Origin: Rotaria macrura
Lineage: Eukaryota; Rotifera; Eurotatoria; Philodinida; Philodinidae
Length of the DNA: 64,000 nt
NCBI GenBank assembly: GCA_900239685.1
Contig: OENT01000408.1
Coordinates: 1-64,000, forward strand
Direction: 5' to 3'
The translations under genes were made by a program, and so were the position numbers. The notes under the pieces are model-generated. The model saw only the letters and a list, made by a program, of their open reading frames with translations. It was not told the origin of the DNA and did no database searches. Shown here in pieces: positions 36,230 through 48,043 of the stretch (position 1 is the stretch's first letter; each line of letters opens with the position of its first letter).

Positions 36230-37200
36230 CCAATCGAATGAATATCCGAACGCACTGGTATTTTCGGCAAAAGGATTGTAATAAAATTTCAGAAATTCCT
36301 GTTCAACCAGCTCTATCATCCATGAAATATCGTTCGAAGAAGAGTGTGAAACGTTATTCAAGTTTATTACAAATTGTTGAACTACGTTCAAATACAACCA
36401 AGGGCACACTTAATCTTTCACAGGAAGTTCCAAGTTGGAAAATGTTTGATTGCTTTTTGTATCAAATAATAGCACATTTAGGTAAACCAATAGTGTAACC
36501 AATAAATTTTGAACAATTTCTACTTATAATATATTTTTCCTTTTGTTTTCGAAACCTTAAATTACATCCATCGATTCAAGAAATCGTTAAACTCTATTCT
36601 CAATCGATAGTTTATCCGTTTAAATTCAACTGTGACACACTTAAACAGTCGATCAATGATTCGACGTTGAAGCATAATCTTGAAATCGTACATCCTCAAT
36701 CTGATCTTCAGGCACTACCTGTTCATAAATTTATTCAAGCGATGAGTCAATTAAATCCTCAACAAAAGTATGAAGCTTGGTGTAAAAAGTTGCACGGCTC
36801 CTGAAAAAATGATCGAAATAAAAGAGTATTATATAAGCATCAGATTCATTTGAAGAAATTCAAGAACCCTCTTTTTCGATATAATTATTTATGATCAAAA
36901 ACAAGATGAACGTTCACCCGACATAAAGTCATTAGATACTGTTTTTAATGATGACATAGATAATCGATTGGTGAAACCAAGATCAGCATCAATACGTTTT
37001 CAATTTAAAAATTCGGTCGAACAAGATTTACATAATTTATTTGGTAAACTCGGCGAATTAGTTCTTGCAGTTTTATTGACAGACGTCTAACCATCACTGG
37101 CCACTATTATTATAAAAATTAATGCAATAGCATACGATAAAACAAATATCAATGATGACACAACATGGTTCTCATTAACCATTCGACAAAAACACCATGT
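36230..37200 (+). pseudogene. decayed multi-exon coding sequence, unrecognised
   Basis: Several protein-like stretches follow each other on the plus strand in different frames. First is an ATG-initiated frame at 36238-36498 (SEIPVQPALSSMKYRSKKSV, then WKMFDCFLYQIIAHLGKP). Next, around 36565-36800, come HPSIQEIVKLYSQSIVYPF and FIQAMSQLNPQQKYEAWCKK. Around 36895-37190 come DTVFNDDIDNRLVKPRSAS and HNLFGKLGELVLAVLLTDV, a stop, then INDDTTWFSLTIRQKHH. The composition is unlike the surrounding spacer. Frames change without good splice sites and stops interrupt, so a pseudogene or an unusually structured gene is likely. I recognise no family. Confidence 0.4.
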
Positions 37201-37620
37201 CTTAGGTCAAAATCTACCATCCGATGGGCATTTCGAGGCGTCAATTTCAGCCAGTCGATGAGTACCGGAGCTCCAGATCGAGGCCTTGGAGTGCCTTTTC
37301 CCATTAGGTCGAGCAGTCGGCGAAAGTTTGCGTATATAATGAGCTTACAGCTAACAGTATTTCATTTCGAGGGCTCGAGATATTAATTCCAGTTCCTATC
37401 GAAGAGATTTTCCGATAGATGTGAATAGATAAAAGTCGCAGGTTCACGAGTGTTCGATTTATTGCACTGCTCCGAGTGGTCAAAATCCCGTACCCTCGAA
37501 ATTATTTAATTAAAAGACATTGTTTTCCAGAGTTTGAAACCCTTCGTTTTCGAACTCTCGACACCTATCAAATAGTTTTTATCAGGGTCCTCGATCTATA
37601 GAGTACTTTTGCAGAGCAGT
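37201..37620. repeat. island rich in CTCGA words
   Basis: The stretch has many CTCGA/TCGAG words (for example GGGCTCGAGATA, ACCCTCGAAATT, GAACTCTCGACACC) unlike the AT-rich flanks. I could not define terminal repeats, so it is only a candidate mobile-element remnant. Confidence 0.3.
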
Positions 37621-38070
37621 AGATTAGAATATATATACTTACGGTTACGAATCTTGTACAGATCCGATGGACTAAGCAAGGCGCTACCAAGCTAAGCAAA
37701 CCCACATTTCATCAGTGCTAATTAAATAATGATAAAATTTTGTCGCGTTCTTTTCTTCTAGAAAATGTAAAAGGGCTTTTGTTACTGTTGTTAGTGCAGA
37801 GCATAATCCCAACTACATTAAGTTCTCTTGTATTACCTACCAGTTGTGTAAGGAAATGCAACACACACTTGTATTTATTAATATTTTTATGGAAAAGTTC
37901 ATAAAAAATATAAAGCTATGATTAATTTTACACAATTTTTATCATAGGAACTTCAGCATACCTTTATATCGAAGAGTTTAAACCCTAAGACATCGCATCG
38001 AACCATCAGGAAGGCCTCTTCAATAGGCAATTCCATTTCCACTACTCGATGATTCGACTGTTTCCAAGAG
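37621..38070. other. spacer, no gene
   Basis: No supported feature. Confidence 0.3.
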
Positions 38071-38180
38071 GTGCGCGTGGGTGTTGGTGTGGATATGGTT
38101 GCGCATAGTGGTGACGGTTTGTGGCTGTCAGTACTTTCAAGAAGAGCGAAATTCACGAGCAGTCTAAACACACACCCATA
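38071..38180. repeat. paired telomere-like tract
   Basis: G side at 38071-38099 (GTGCGCGTGGGTGTTGGTGT and GGATATGG) and a short C side at 38168-38180 (ACACACACCCATA). The arms are farther apart than in other units. Confidence 0.4.
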
Positions 38181-39727
38181 GAGACTATTCATTTGCTCAA
38201 TTTTTCAGTGTAATATTATAATTAAGTTTTGCCATGTTCTTTGGGGATAAAACAAAAGAAAATAGGAACATGAATAGCATTCTACTCCTACACATTACAA
38301 CATACCTAAAAGAATTTCTCCGTTTTTAGATTACAAATGTATCAATAATTTAATATCCGATAGCACGATCTATCAAACACAGATGAATATCTTACAACTG
38401 GAATAAATCCTTAAGGTGGAAAACATCACTAAAAATAGTATCCTAATTTCTCTATTTTCCAGAAACATACCAAATTCTCCACACTACTGACAAAAAGCCT
38501 TTAAGTCTAGCCCGTCGACACACACTTAGAGCTCACAGGCATACAAAAATACCTTAGTAACATAATTCCAATTACTAAAGAAATCCATAAATAATCATGA
38601 ACATCCACCAAAACAAAATCACTCGGCTCTTCATTTCCTCAATTCTCTTATCTCAACATCACTAGCATACCACTCCATAATTATAACTCAACACAAAAAA
38701 ATAACATCCACCCACCCCAAAGAGCTATTTCCAGGGCAAAAACTTAATATATTAGTATTGCTATATTCAACAAAGAGATTTATAGAATTATTAACTTTTC
38801 CCCTTAACTTCTTCAAATTATTGGAGGGTTTCGAATTCATATGTAATAAAAGAATGTAAAAATGCTTTATGAAAACCCTTAAGCAAGATCAATACGCGTC
38901 GTTTGATCCTTTGAACTTCAACTCTTGTATTTAATATTTTAATAATTAACTATGAGTCTGAGAAATATGTTTTACATTAATACTGCTTTTCATTTCAAAT
39001 TTTCTCGTTGTTTGTCTTTTCGATTTTTTTACTGAAAATATCGTTTTGAAATGTATAGGTTTAGTCTTATGATTCTTTTGCTACTTATTTATTTATAGAT
39101 TCTCAACATAGCTGATGATGAATGCTTCAGCAATAGTCGAAATGCGTCTTGATAACTTTCTATACACTAAACCACATCCACACACTAAAAACATCACTTT
39201 TTTTCAGTTTGTTTAGATTCTGACGACGTGAAATTTTTATTTGACGCAAACTTGTCAAAGGAACTTTCAAGAAAAAATAGAAATACACTTTTGAACGTAA
39301 ACTTAGTTTCATCTAGAGTGTCTAGTTATAATAAAACTGTGGAGTTATTTTAGAATTAGAGAAACCGACTATTTTTATTTGCATAAGAAAGCGATTCAAT
39401 CCTTACTGAGATATTACTATGGTCGTCTTGTTTTCGGTATCACTATCACTAATACTAAAGAAAAGACAAGATAAATTATTTGTTGGTTAAAATTGTATTT
39501 ATTTATACGTCATTATTGTCTTAATTTAATGTTTGATGAAATATCTCATCGAGATACGAAAGTTCATACATTTTAAATTAAAATAAATGATTAATATCAA
39601 CTCCAATTAAGTTATTAGCATTAAATTGAATTAAATTAAAGTAAAATTAAAAATTAAAATTAGAGAAAACAAACAATAAAATCATTTAATATAGGAAATA
39701 CTTAATGCTCACATTTGCACGCTTTGC
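38181..39727. other. AT-rich spacer downstream of the ART-like gene
   Basis: No coding or structured feature recognised; includes an A/C-rich stretch around 38500-38740. Confidence 0.35.
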
Positions 39728-41186
39728 TTATTTTCTTCGTTTGTTTTTTTTGTAGAATTTGGATTGATGTTGAAGAGATTGACTTTGAATTCGAGAGGAG
39801 GCAGAAGAGCCCACTGCTGAATCCGATCGATCATGATCAGGAACTCGACTGAAAACATTTGAATTGTCCATTGACGCGTGACAATTCTCATAGTAGACAC
39901 ATCCAATAAGACCACTTTGTATTCTTCTGCACATTTTTGGCGTGTAAATGATCAATTGCATAGCATCTTCTCCGTCCAATCTATGTCGGATTCTAGCGTT
40001 ATCACCTGACTTGTGAATATGGTCTGGTTCTGAGTTTTGATAGGTATAAATCCAATCATCATCAAATTTACCTGAGGGTTGACTTCTTTCTCCTGCCAAT
40101 GTTTTCCATTTTTTTATGTTCAGAACTCGTTTACCCCTGTTACTCAGCTTCTCTGGATCAAACTTGTAAATTAACATCGCATGTTTGCCTTGGAATTTAC
40201 TATGATTGGTGTAAAACCAATCATAACAATCATTATAGTCATTATTAAGATAGAAAGCACCGTAATAAGCAAGATCCAACGGACCTGGAGACAATTGCGG
40301 ACCCTCTTCAACTTTCTTTATAGCCGACTCCCAACCTGTTGCATGAAACCAAATCTTTTCTGAAGTACCAGCACAACCGAATTGTTCAGCCAGTTTAGAC
40401 AGCTCAATGTCATTTGTATGAACATCGCACTTTTGACTACCATTTCGAGATTGTTTTCGAACGAAGAATCTCCTTGCCCCCTGACGTATCTGCAGCCATT
40501 GGTCTTCTTCAAACTGCGAAGAAAATCTTGGAAATTGTTGGTTTGGATTATCTGAAGAATAACTTGCATGAGGTTCGTATTCATCGCTTTCACTCACATC
40601 GCTATAAGTAGAAACAAATTCAATTTTCGGTAGATTTCATCTCCTGAAGGTCATTCCATAACGATAAAAATTTAGTGAGTTTTCGCCTGATGAACATTAG
40701 TTAGCGAACAAAACATTTCTCAACGTCAAACTCGACTCATATGAAATGACCACCTATGTCATAGAGATACGGAAATCTTACTTTTTACCATGATCGTCAT
40801 CGTTAATTGATTGATCAGCGATAGATTCTTCGAGCGGCTCTGTTTCGCTTAAGCTAATTGGGAGTTCCCATTGTTTGTTTGATGTAAAAGCAATCGACTC
40901 GTAGATTGGATCAACTGATGTTGTTTTTATGAATACCTCTTCATTGTGTGCAAATGCGTCCTTAGGCGCATCGATCTCCATTGGACATGCATCCTCTAAT
41001 CAAAACAAATTACTGAAATTTTTATTCACTTTTCAAATGAAAAGATCTAACACAGAGGCAATCCGATCAATATTCTTCTCCTTTTTCTCCAATAACAATC
41101 AGGAGATAGAACCGATCATACCTCATATTCAATGATGGCGTAGTCACTATATTAATGGAGAACTTACCATTGTTTTGTGTCCTCAT
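39728..41186 (-). CDS. ADP-ribosyltransferase-fold-like protein, three exons
   Basis: The minus-strand model is exon 41186-41168 (only 19 coding nt), exon 40995-40782 and exon 40601-39728. Introns of 172 and 180 nt have GTAAGT and GTAAGA donors; all phases agree, giving 368 residues starting MRTQNNEDACPME. The N-terminal 110 residues are acidic and likely disordered. The core begins at KIWFHATGWESAIKKVEEGP (His near residue 164), then LDLAYYGAFYLNNDYNDCYD (about 188-207), then KHAMLIYKFDPEKL. The later GEDAMQLIIYTPKMCRRIQ and GLIGCVYYENC segments complete it. The order H-T...G...(D)..GAFYL..D..A..W resembles ART-fold DUF3990-type proteins, which is recalled and not searched. The C-terminus is Ser/Gln/Lys-rich and ends KKNKRRK, which could be a nuclear-localisation signal. 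Catalytic competence is unproven. Confidence 0.7.
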
Positions 41187-41652
41187 CTTTTCTCTGCGGG
41201 TTGTTGCCATGTGAAAGAGAACAATACCGTTCTCTTACTATTTAAAGTCGGCATCTACACTCTCCCTCTCACGTTTTGTTCTTTTTTTTATCCACTAAAG
41301 TCATTTTTCTTGCCCCGTTATTTCTACTTGTTCTCTAAATGCAAAAAATTCGTTTCGATCCAAATTTGATGCGATAAAGCGTCTCCAACCATGAAGAAAA
41401 AAACAAAGAACACCACTTCAATGTCAAACAACAAAGCTATGCTCACATCGAAAAAAATAAAGTCGTTTGAAATTCGAATCTTTTAAATCTAGCACATTGA
41501 TGTTGGAACTGAATAGATGTTCCATCAAATTATAAATCAGTCCATGTCTCTGGAACATTTTGCCTGAATTTCTGTCCTTCAAGAATGCTGAAATGATACA
41601 ATACTGAATTCATCTTCGGTAACTTTTCTTTTTCTTTGAGACATTTCTACTT
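41187..41652. other. 5' flank of the ART-like gene
   Basis: No exon is seen; the promoter is presumably here. Confidence 0.3.
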
Positions 41653-41716
41653 CTGGGTGTGGGTTTCTGTGTGGCTGTTGCTGTGCGTGTAGGTGTTGCT
41701 CTCGGTGCGGGTAGCG
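41653..41716. repeat. telomere-like G-rich tract, no C partner
   Basis: A 60-bp run of degenerate TGTGGG-like units: CTGGGTGTGGGTTTCTGTGT, GTGCGTGTAGGTGTTGCT, CGGTGCGGGTAG. It is the longest one-sided member in the window. Confidence 0.5.
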
Positions 41717-42000
41717 ATGCAACGCTGAGGATCATTAGCCAGTTACTGCGATAACCATACTAACACTGATAAGCCAATAGCGATAGCGAAATATTGTCGT
41801 CAGATTTTCCTGAATAGTTGACAGGCGTATGAACCATTCATTTACAGCTGAAATTTTTCTGATTTTATTTCACCCACCGCAAAAAAACACTTTCTCACTT
41901 ATGTCGATATAGGTGAAAATTCACAACAGTGGTGCCGGATAATGAATTTTCATTGTGGAGAATATCTACCTCAAAATTGTATTCTTCGGTTATGATTTCG

Positions 42001-42066
42001 CTGTTGGTGTAGCTGTACCTACTTCTCGAAACATAGCCGCAGTACTCACATCCACACCCACATCCT
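42001..42066. repeat. telomere-like C-rich tract
   Basis: A C-rich word, CTCACATCCACACCCACATC at 42045-42064, is preceded by a weak G side (CTGTTGGTGTAGCTG) at 42001. It abuts the foldback element that begins at 42089. Confidence 0.45.
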
Positions 42067-42088
42067 CTATGTTTACCGAGAAAGTCCT

Positions 42089-42419
42089 CAAGTAGAAAAT
42101 TTGGAATAACGTATTTACACACTTAATCGGGAGCGGTGATTGTGAGTCATTGACGATCATTACAATGACGCATGAGATGTGTTCCTTTTGCAAAATTTTC
42201 ATTTCAGAGTTTGAAAGCTGTCGAAAATTTCAGTTTTCAGTATTAAAACGCACTATTTTGACACTCAAAACAGAAGCTTTTGGCCATTTTCACACTGTAA
42301 TGAAAATTTTGCACAGAAAATACATCTCACGTGTCATTATAATGAGCGTTAATGACTCACAGTCACGGTTCCCGATTAAGTGTGCAAATGCATTATTCCA
42401 AATTTTCGTCTGCTTGAGT
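42089..42419. mobile_element. foldback element with arms of about 125 bp
   Basis: The left arm 42089-42213 and the right arm 42293-42419 are imperfect reverse complements along their whole length. Examples: CTCAAGTAG...AAATTTGGAATAA left against TTATTCCAAATTTTCGTCTGCTTGAG right (quoted in parts), CACACTTAATCGGG against CCCGATTAAGTGTG, and GCAAAATTTTCAT against ATGAAAATTTTGC. The loop is about 80 bp. Opposed open frames across the element come from the palindrome. No transposase is encoded. Confidence 0.75.
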
Positions 42420-42501
42420 TTAGTTCGAAAACTTTGATACGAAACTTATTTTTATCATTTTACGAAGTGGTTTGGTGCCGAACACGTATTTTCTGAATCT
42501 C

Positions 42502-42539
42502 TAAAGGATCTTCCGGTATGCACGGCGGAAGATCCTTTA
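42502..42539. repeat. perfect 14-bp hairpin
   Basis: TAAAGGATCTTCCG (42502-42515) and CGGAAGATCCTTTA (42526-42539) are exact reverse complements separated by a 10-nt loop. Its function is unknown; it may be a remnant end of an element. Confidence 0.6.
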
Positions 42540-42709
42540 AAAGAGCGGTAGAATACCTACTTTTTTAGAGTGTAGGCAATAGTCTTTGATACCACTTTAT
42601 AGCGACGCGGAGAGCGGAAACATGAACAAATTTTACTTCTTATTCGCAATGAAATTTATTTTCATTTTATTTTAAGTAAAAGTTGTATGAAATAACATCA
42701 CTGGATTGA

Positions 42710-42980
42710 ATCTATCATCAACACCATTAAACGAAATGCAAAATCATGAAGATTATAATATTGTTTGGTTTTCTAAAGATAGTGAAATACCATATGAAGA
42801 GCAACTTATTGATTAGTTAATAATATGTAATTCATTTAAAGATTGTGATGATGACATCCTAAGTGTTCAAAGTCATCGGAAAATTCTTCTTGTTTTAATA
42901 AACATCTTTGAATAAGTATTATATTTTAATGATTCTCCCCGAATTCAATCAATTTATGTTCTGGAAAAGAATCTTCAAAA
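42710..42980 (+). pseudogene. decayed remnant of a bdelloid-type repeat-gene N-terminus
   Basis: Protein-like segments in sequence read NHEDYNIVWFSKDSEIPYEE, then FKDCDDDILSVQSHRKILL, then FNDSPRIQSIYVLEKN, with stops and a frame change between them. The order (an LD/FSKD..N-like start, F.D.D.C......EK..LI, then Q..SIYV) recalls the N-terminal domain of large bdelloid families that carry TPR or ADP-ribosyltransferase domains. This is pattern memory and the fragment is dead. Confidence 0.3.
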
Positions 42981-43396
42981 TATAAATTATATAAACCAAA
43001 CGCAACACAAACACACCGTGCGAAAGCAAGTAGGCAACGAAAACATCGGGCATGAATGGTCTCAAGATTGTTTTTTCAGTTCGCGCTTCGTTCTGTCGAC
43101 TTCGATTCTACCATTAGTCAAAAGAAGGTCTTTTAGTGCCTTTTTCATTTAAACTTAGTGAGACATACATGGGAGTCATTTCAAATTTCACATACATACT
43201 TTGAATGCAACCACTGGAGTCACTTCTTTCCTCAATTTTCCAGATAAATGATGATTCTTTTTTCTGAGTTCTTTTTCCACGAAGGAATGATGTCGTGCAT
43301 CGTTCAAGGTTAGGAGTTCACGACTATTAGTTAAAGAGAAGGTATCCTTAGTGGATTGCGAGTGCATATGTTTATTCATTTATACGTTCTCCTATC
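42981..43396. other. spacer
   Basis: No supported feature. Confidence 0.3.
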
Positions 43397-43431
43397 TCAC
43401 ACGCGCCACCGGCTACCCACACCCACACCCC
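43397..43431. repeat. telomere-like C-rich tract
   Basis: The tract reads CTCACACGCGCCACCGGCTA followed by CCCACACCCACACCCC, with three near-perfect CCCACA units. It lies at the left edge of the element at 43436-44110. Confidence 0.5.
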
Positions 43432-43435
43432 AAAA

Positions 43436-44110
43436 GTTTTGATTCTCAATATACACTGAATTTTCGTTCTTTAGCAGTAAAAACGCAAAAAAATGTGATC
43501 ATGACAATCGTGTAAATTTCGTTCGTTAAAACATGTAGCGTTGTATGGTTTGGGCCGTGTTAACGTCCAAATCTTTGAGCATAACAAGAATGGAAAGTTT
43601 TGATCCTCAATACACATAGAATTCTCTTTCTTTAGCTGTTTAAACCAAAAATGTTTGATCAAAACAATGATGAAACATTTTCTTGCCTAAAACGCCGAAA
43701 ATTCAGTGTTACCGCCCGTTTAAACGCTGAAATTCTGAAAATGAATAACGACGCAAATATTTGTTTTAAAATATTGTGAAATCATTCATTTTTCAAGCAA
43801 TATAACTGTTATCAGTTATCGTTCAAAGCGTGCTTGTGAAAATGTTGCAAAAAAACGTTCGAAATAGAGACTTTCTAATAGTTTACACGCGTGTGAGAAG
43901 AAATAAGCGTGTATATGAGCAGAAAGCAAGGTTTCAGGCCGTTTACACACCTCGAAATATTGAACGGAAAAAAACTGGTCACGTTCACGCTGAGAAATGC
44001 ATATTCTCTTGCGTTTAGACGACCATCTTTTTTCACACGCGTTTAAACACCCAGAAAAAAGCTACTTTATGGTGTTTACACGCGTGTTTGAGAAAGTTTG
44101 TCTGCTTGGG
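43436..44110. repeat. element rich in GTTTAAACG and GTTTACACGCG words
   Basis: Two direct repeats of about 80 bp start near 43436 (AAAGTTTTGATTCTCAATA) and 43594 (AAAGTTTTGATCCTCAATA). Beyond them, words such as GTTTACACGCGTGTGAG and GTGTTTACACGCGTGTTTG recur between 43880 and 44100, partly inverted. No coding domain is seen. It is probably a non-autonomous repeat, with boundaries approximate. Confidence 0.45.
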
Positions 44111-47100
44111 CAGATGATGATAGAGTCCCATATCGTTCAAGTCAAACCAAACATCACCGATTAATCGCAGTTATTCCTTCTGTTATCGAGATTTTACAGC
44201 TCAAAAGTTGACAGGAAATTTCGGTTTACCATTGATCTTGAAAGTAATCGAAAGTGAGTGACGATGTTTTATTCGATCCTAGTGAAATGAGATTCGCGTA
44301 TTTACTTCTTATCTAATTTTCTCGTATCAATAAATGTTGGTTATTGAAGAAAAAAATTCGAATGGTTCATAATTGCATTCTTATGGTGAAAATTTTGATA
44401 TTTTTACACTATGATAGACTTCAATTGTCAAAAGCTAATTATAAATATACATTCTACTCTTGTCAACAGAATGAACCGGTACATTATGTTCTAGATTTCC
44501 ATGGGAAACACTCAATCCAAGTATTATACGATTAGAACAATGCATAAATTTTCATTTTTTGTCTGTTACAAATTTCATTCAAGAAATCAGAATCTTATGC
44601 TTTTTTTTCAATGCTTTCAGGTGAATTATTCTTGAATTCAATGAGTACCTCAAGAGTAGTAACTACTGGTTTTTCACATATTTCACCGAAAAAAGAATGA
44701 AGGACAAAATTCTTTGATGCATTAAAGTCAATAATACTTCAAAATGACAGTAATAATCTATAGCTAAATCGAGACTGATGCATCGCATGTATTATCTATG
44801 TCTTTGTTGTCATAGATTAAACAAACAATGGGTGGCATTTTGTACTTTTTCATGGATGGAATCGCTTAAAAATCTATAACAAAGGTTATGAAATCATAAT
44901 CACAATTACTCATCAGTGATTGATAGATTCGGAAAAGGAAACTGTTCGATAAAACAACTCATATAATTCCAACTCGTGACGTCTATTTTTCTCCACAGTA
45001 GAAAGTCAGTTTCGAAGAAAACAAGAATATTTGATTGCACATTCAAATTTTGAATAATCAAATTACGCTGTTTGAGTTATTCTTCTATAGAACAAATACC
45101 TAGTTGATTAAAATATGTCAAACAAGAATACGAAAGATTTCGCCAGCAGTCGACCCGCTCCCCCGATAACATCTCAACACAAGAGCAGATGAGTATGACA
45201 AACGAGTTTTTATCCTAGAATCTTCCACAACATCATTATAGCAGCACAAATAAAATAACAGTTCTAATAAATTCAAGATCAATTTTTCGCTAGTTACGAA
45301 TTTCAAACAAAAGTTGATTTAAAGTTACCTTTGCGTTCACACAAAAATCAACCGTCAACATGGATAATCAAAATAGTAAAATTATCGAGGTGTATATCAT
45401 ATCAAACATAACAGAAAGGACACGTTGAGATTTTATATGCTTTAGATTCTAGATCAAGATCATGCTTGGGAATTCTTCAAAATTGTTTTCTAACCATCGA
45501 ACTTTTCAAGAAAGACTCTACAGTGCTCAATCTATAGATGACGGAAGTTTCAATAATAGTAAGAATGCCTCAAATCGACACAGCCGTAGCAGTTTATCTT
45601 CTTGAATGTTTCTTTGAACAAAGACTTTTTACATGAAAAATATGCGAAAATTTTGAAAAACTTTTTACAGCGATTCGGAACTTTTAAAACATTCAATAAA
45701 ATAACGAGTAGTTTTTTATTCGATAGTCGATTCATATTCTTTCAAGTCATTCGTACTATTAACTCTTGTTTACTCATTTCAAATCAACGCAGATCTAATT
45801 ATATCAATACACTGTTTCGAAGATTCATGATTACGAGATAGACATGTTTTCATTTTTTAAAATCCTAGAATTAATTACTAACTTTGCTGCATATTTTACA
45901 TAATTCTTTTAATAGGCAAAACACACTTAAAATCACATTTATTGTTTTTTTTTTGCTATGAAACAATATCACTTGTGATAAAACGAAAACTCATGCGTCG
46001 TTGATGTTGTTTTATGGCAATATTTCATATCGGTGCTTTGTCTCAAATTTAATTTCGATTTTTATCTGTTGCCTATTTTGTGTAAACTGCGTCTAGCCGA
46101 AACAAAGTGTAAGATTCCAATATGTTGATTTCGTTGTTATCAAAGAATTTCAGTGAAATATTTGATTATATTACAGATGTAATTCTATTAGTTGCATGTT
46201 TTCTGCTATTGGAATGGAATGTCAATTTCTTTTTTCTTATTCATTAAATGAGCATTTTATACTTCAATGAGTAGTATCAATTAAAAAATGCATGTTTCAC
46301 TGTCATTGACATAAATGCTAACAATAGAAATCTCTAATCCTAAACAATTCTTCATAATGCGAAGAATAAAGAAAAAACAAGATCAAATGATGTTGTACTA
46401 ACTACACAATAGCTACACTCCATGATTTCTCTTGCTCTCATACATAGCATTATTTTAATTGATCATCAATGGCTTGAGATTTTTACAGATTTTCAATAAC
46501 CTTAACGAGAGTTATGTTTAGATTCTAGAGTGCATTTCTATAGAAATAGTCAGCTCTCGTTGTTGTTGCTGTTGTCTTCTTTAAAAATCACTTCAGGCAT
46601 ATGATGTTGAACAAATTGATAAAAAGTTATTTTATCGTATGATTTGCATAGAAAGAAAACGTCTAATTTTTCTTTGTTTAGTTTAATACGATCGCTATGA
46701 GGATCATCATCTGCTTTCTATCAGGCATCATATTTCTATGGATATGAACAACAAGCTGAGAAGTTTGTTTGAACTAAATTGATCTAGTCCTTCATCATCG
46801 TCAATATCGTTGTCATATGAAATCATATGCCGCTTTAGAGTATTTACGTATAATTTTATTTCCGATCTGTCATGGGAAGAACGACTATGTATTGACTAAT
46901 ATTATTAGAGCAATGTATCAAATGTCTCTAACGTATAGCTGAAAGATGATGATTGGATTACGTAGTACGAATTCATACTATTAAGTCGCATATTGGACGG
47001 ATTTGAATGTACCACAACTATTCGATAAGCGATGCTTGGGTTTCCGGATGTGGCCTACCAATATGAATCACTGTTCAGTGTAGTTGATGTTCCAGGAATC

Positions 47101-47488
47101 TTTAGACGAGCAGTTTTTTTTAAATCGAGTATTATGTATTAGTCAGAGTAAGAGAACCTTGACTGTCTGTCATTCGGACGAAAAGAAAATGGTCCTGTCA
47201 AAATTCATGATTCAATTGAATAAGTAATTAGTATATGAAATGGATTCCATTTTATTCAAACAAACCAGTAACATCGACTTAAAACATAATGATGAAAACG
47301 AAAGAAATATTATAGAAAAATGTCGTTACAGTAAATGTCAACCAAGCAAAGAAATAATTATTATGGAAAAAAGAGGTTTAAAAAATGATGATAGCAATAA
47401 AGCAATATCTCATGGGTTAGTGGCATAAGAAACAAAAATAGAGTCGATGTTTTTTTCTTCGTAGAAATATGTACAGACAGAAATCGAG
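44111..47488. other. long spacer with unsupported short frames
   Basis: A frame around 44117-44200 (DDRVPYRSSQTKHHRLIAVI) and one at 44344-44535 look mildly protein-like, and 45602-45841 has a long basic frame. None has a start, splice sites and domain together. I see no gene I can defend. Confidence 0.3.
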
Positions 47489-48043
47489 TCATTTTACTCG
47501 ATCAGTTGTTGTTTCCGTAAGATTTAATTTTACTTGTTCTTCATTAACATTTCTCAATGTTTCTGATAGCATGTAGTCCATAATTAAATCCTTCGATAAT
47601 GCTGGTATGCATCCAATATTTTTCAACCATGGGATTATAATTAAACATAAAACTGAACTTATTATAGTTAAAGATGCGAAAAGCCAAAAAAGCAAGCGAT
47701 CCATGATAAGTGCCATTAATTTCCATTCGTTGATTATTTCGTTTCTGTCGTCTTCTCGTCTTTGTTTATCGATTAATTTTTTTAAATGTGTTTCAAGTAA
47801 AGACATATTCGAATTGAAGTATTCGAATTGTGAATGATTACTAAGATTTCTTGATGATGGTGCCATTGGATTTGATTGTTGAGGGATAAGAACGATTTGT
47901 GGGACGCGTGAACGAGAACGACGATGTTGATTTGCCGAATGTTTTTTTAATGATGAAATCGAACGAATATCACCATTACATATTGGGGAAATGGGTATAA
48001 ATTCTTTACCGATTTCTTTATCATTATCAACCATATGATCAAG

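Noticed and set aside
37620..37720. GC-richer patch examined as a possible 5S rRNA or tRNA
   Set aside because: No 5S internal control region, cloverleaf or A/B box arrangement could be built.
42150..42437. Plus-strand 95-codon frame and opposed minus-strand frames
   Set aside because: They span the arms of the 42089-42419 foldback and mirror each other.
45602..45841. Plus-strand 79-codon basic frame
   Set aside because: No recognised motif, no convincing start context and an overlapping opposite frame; likely chance in AT-rich DNA.
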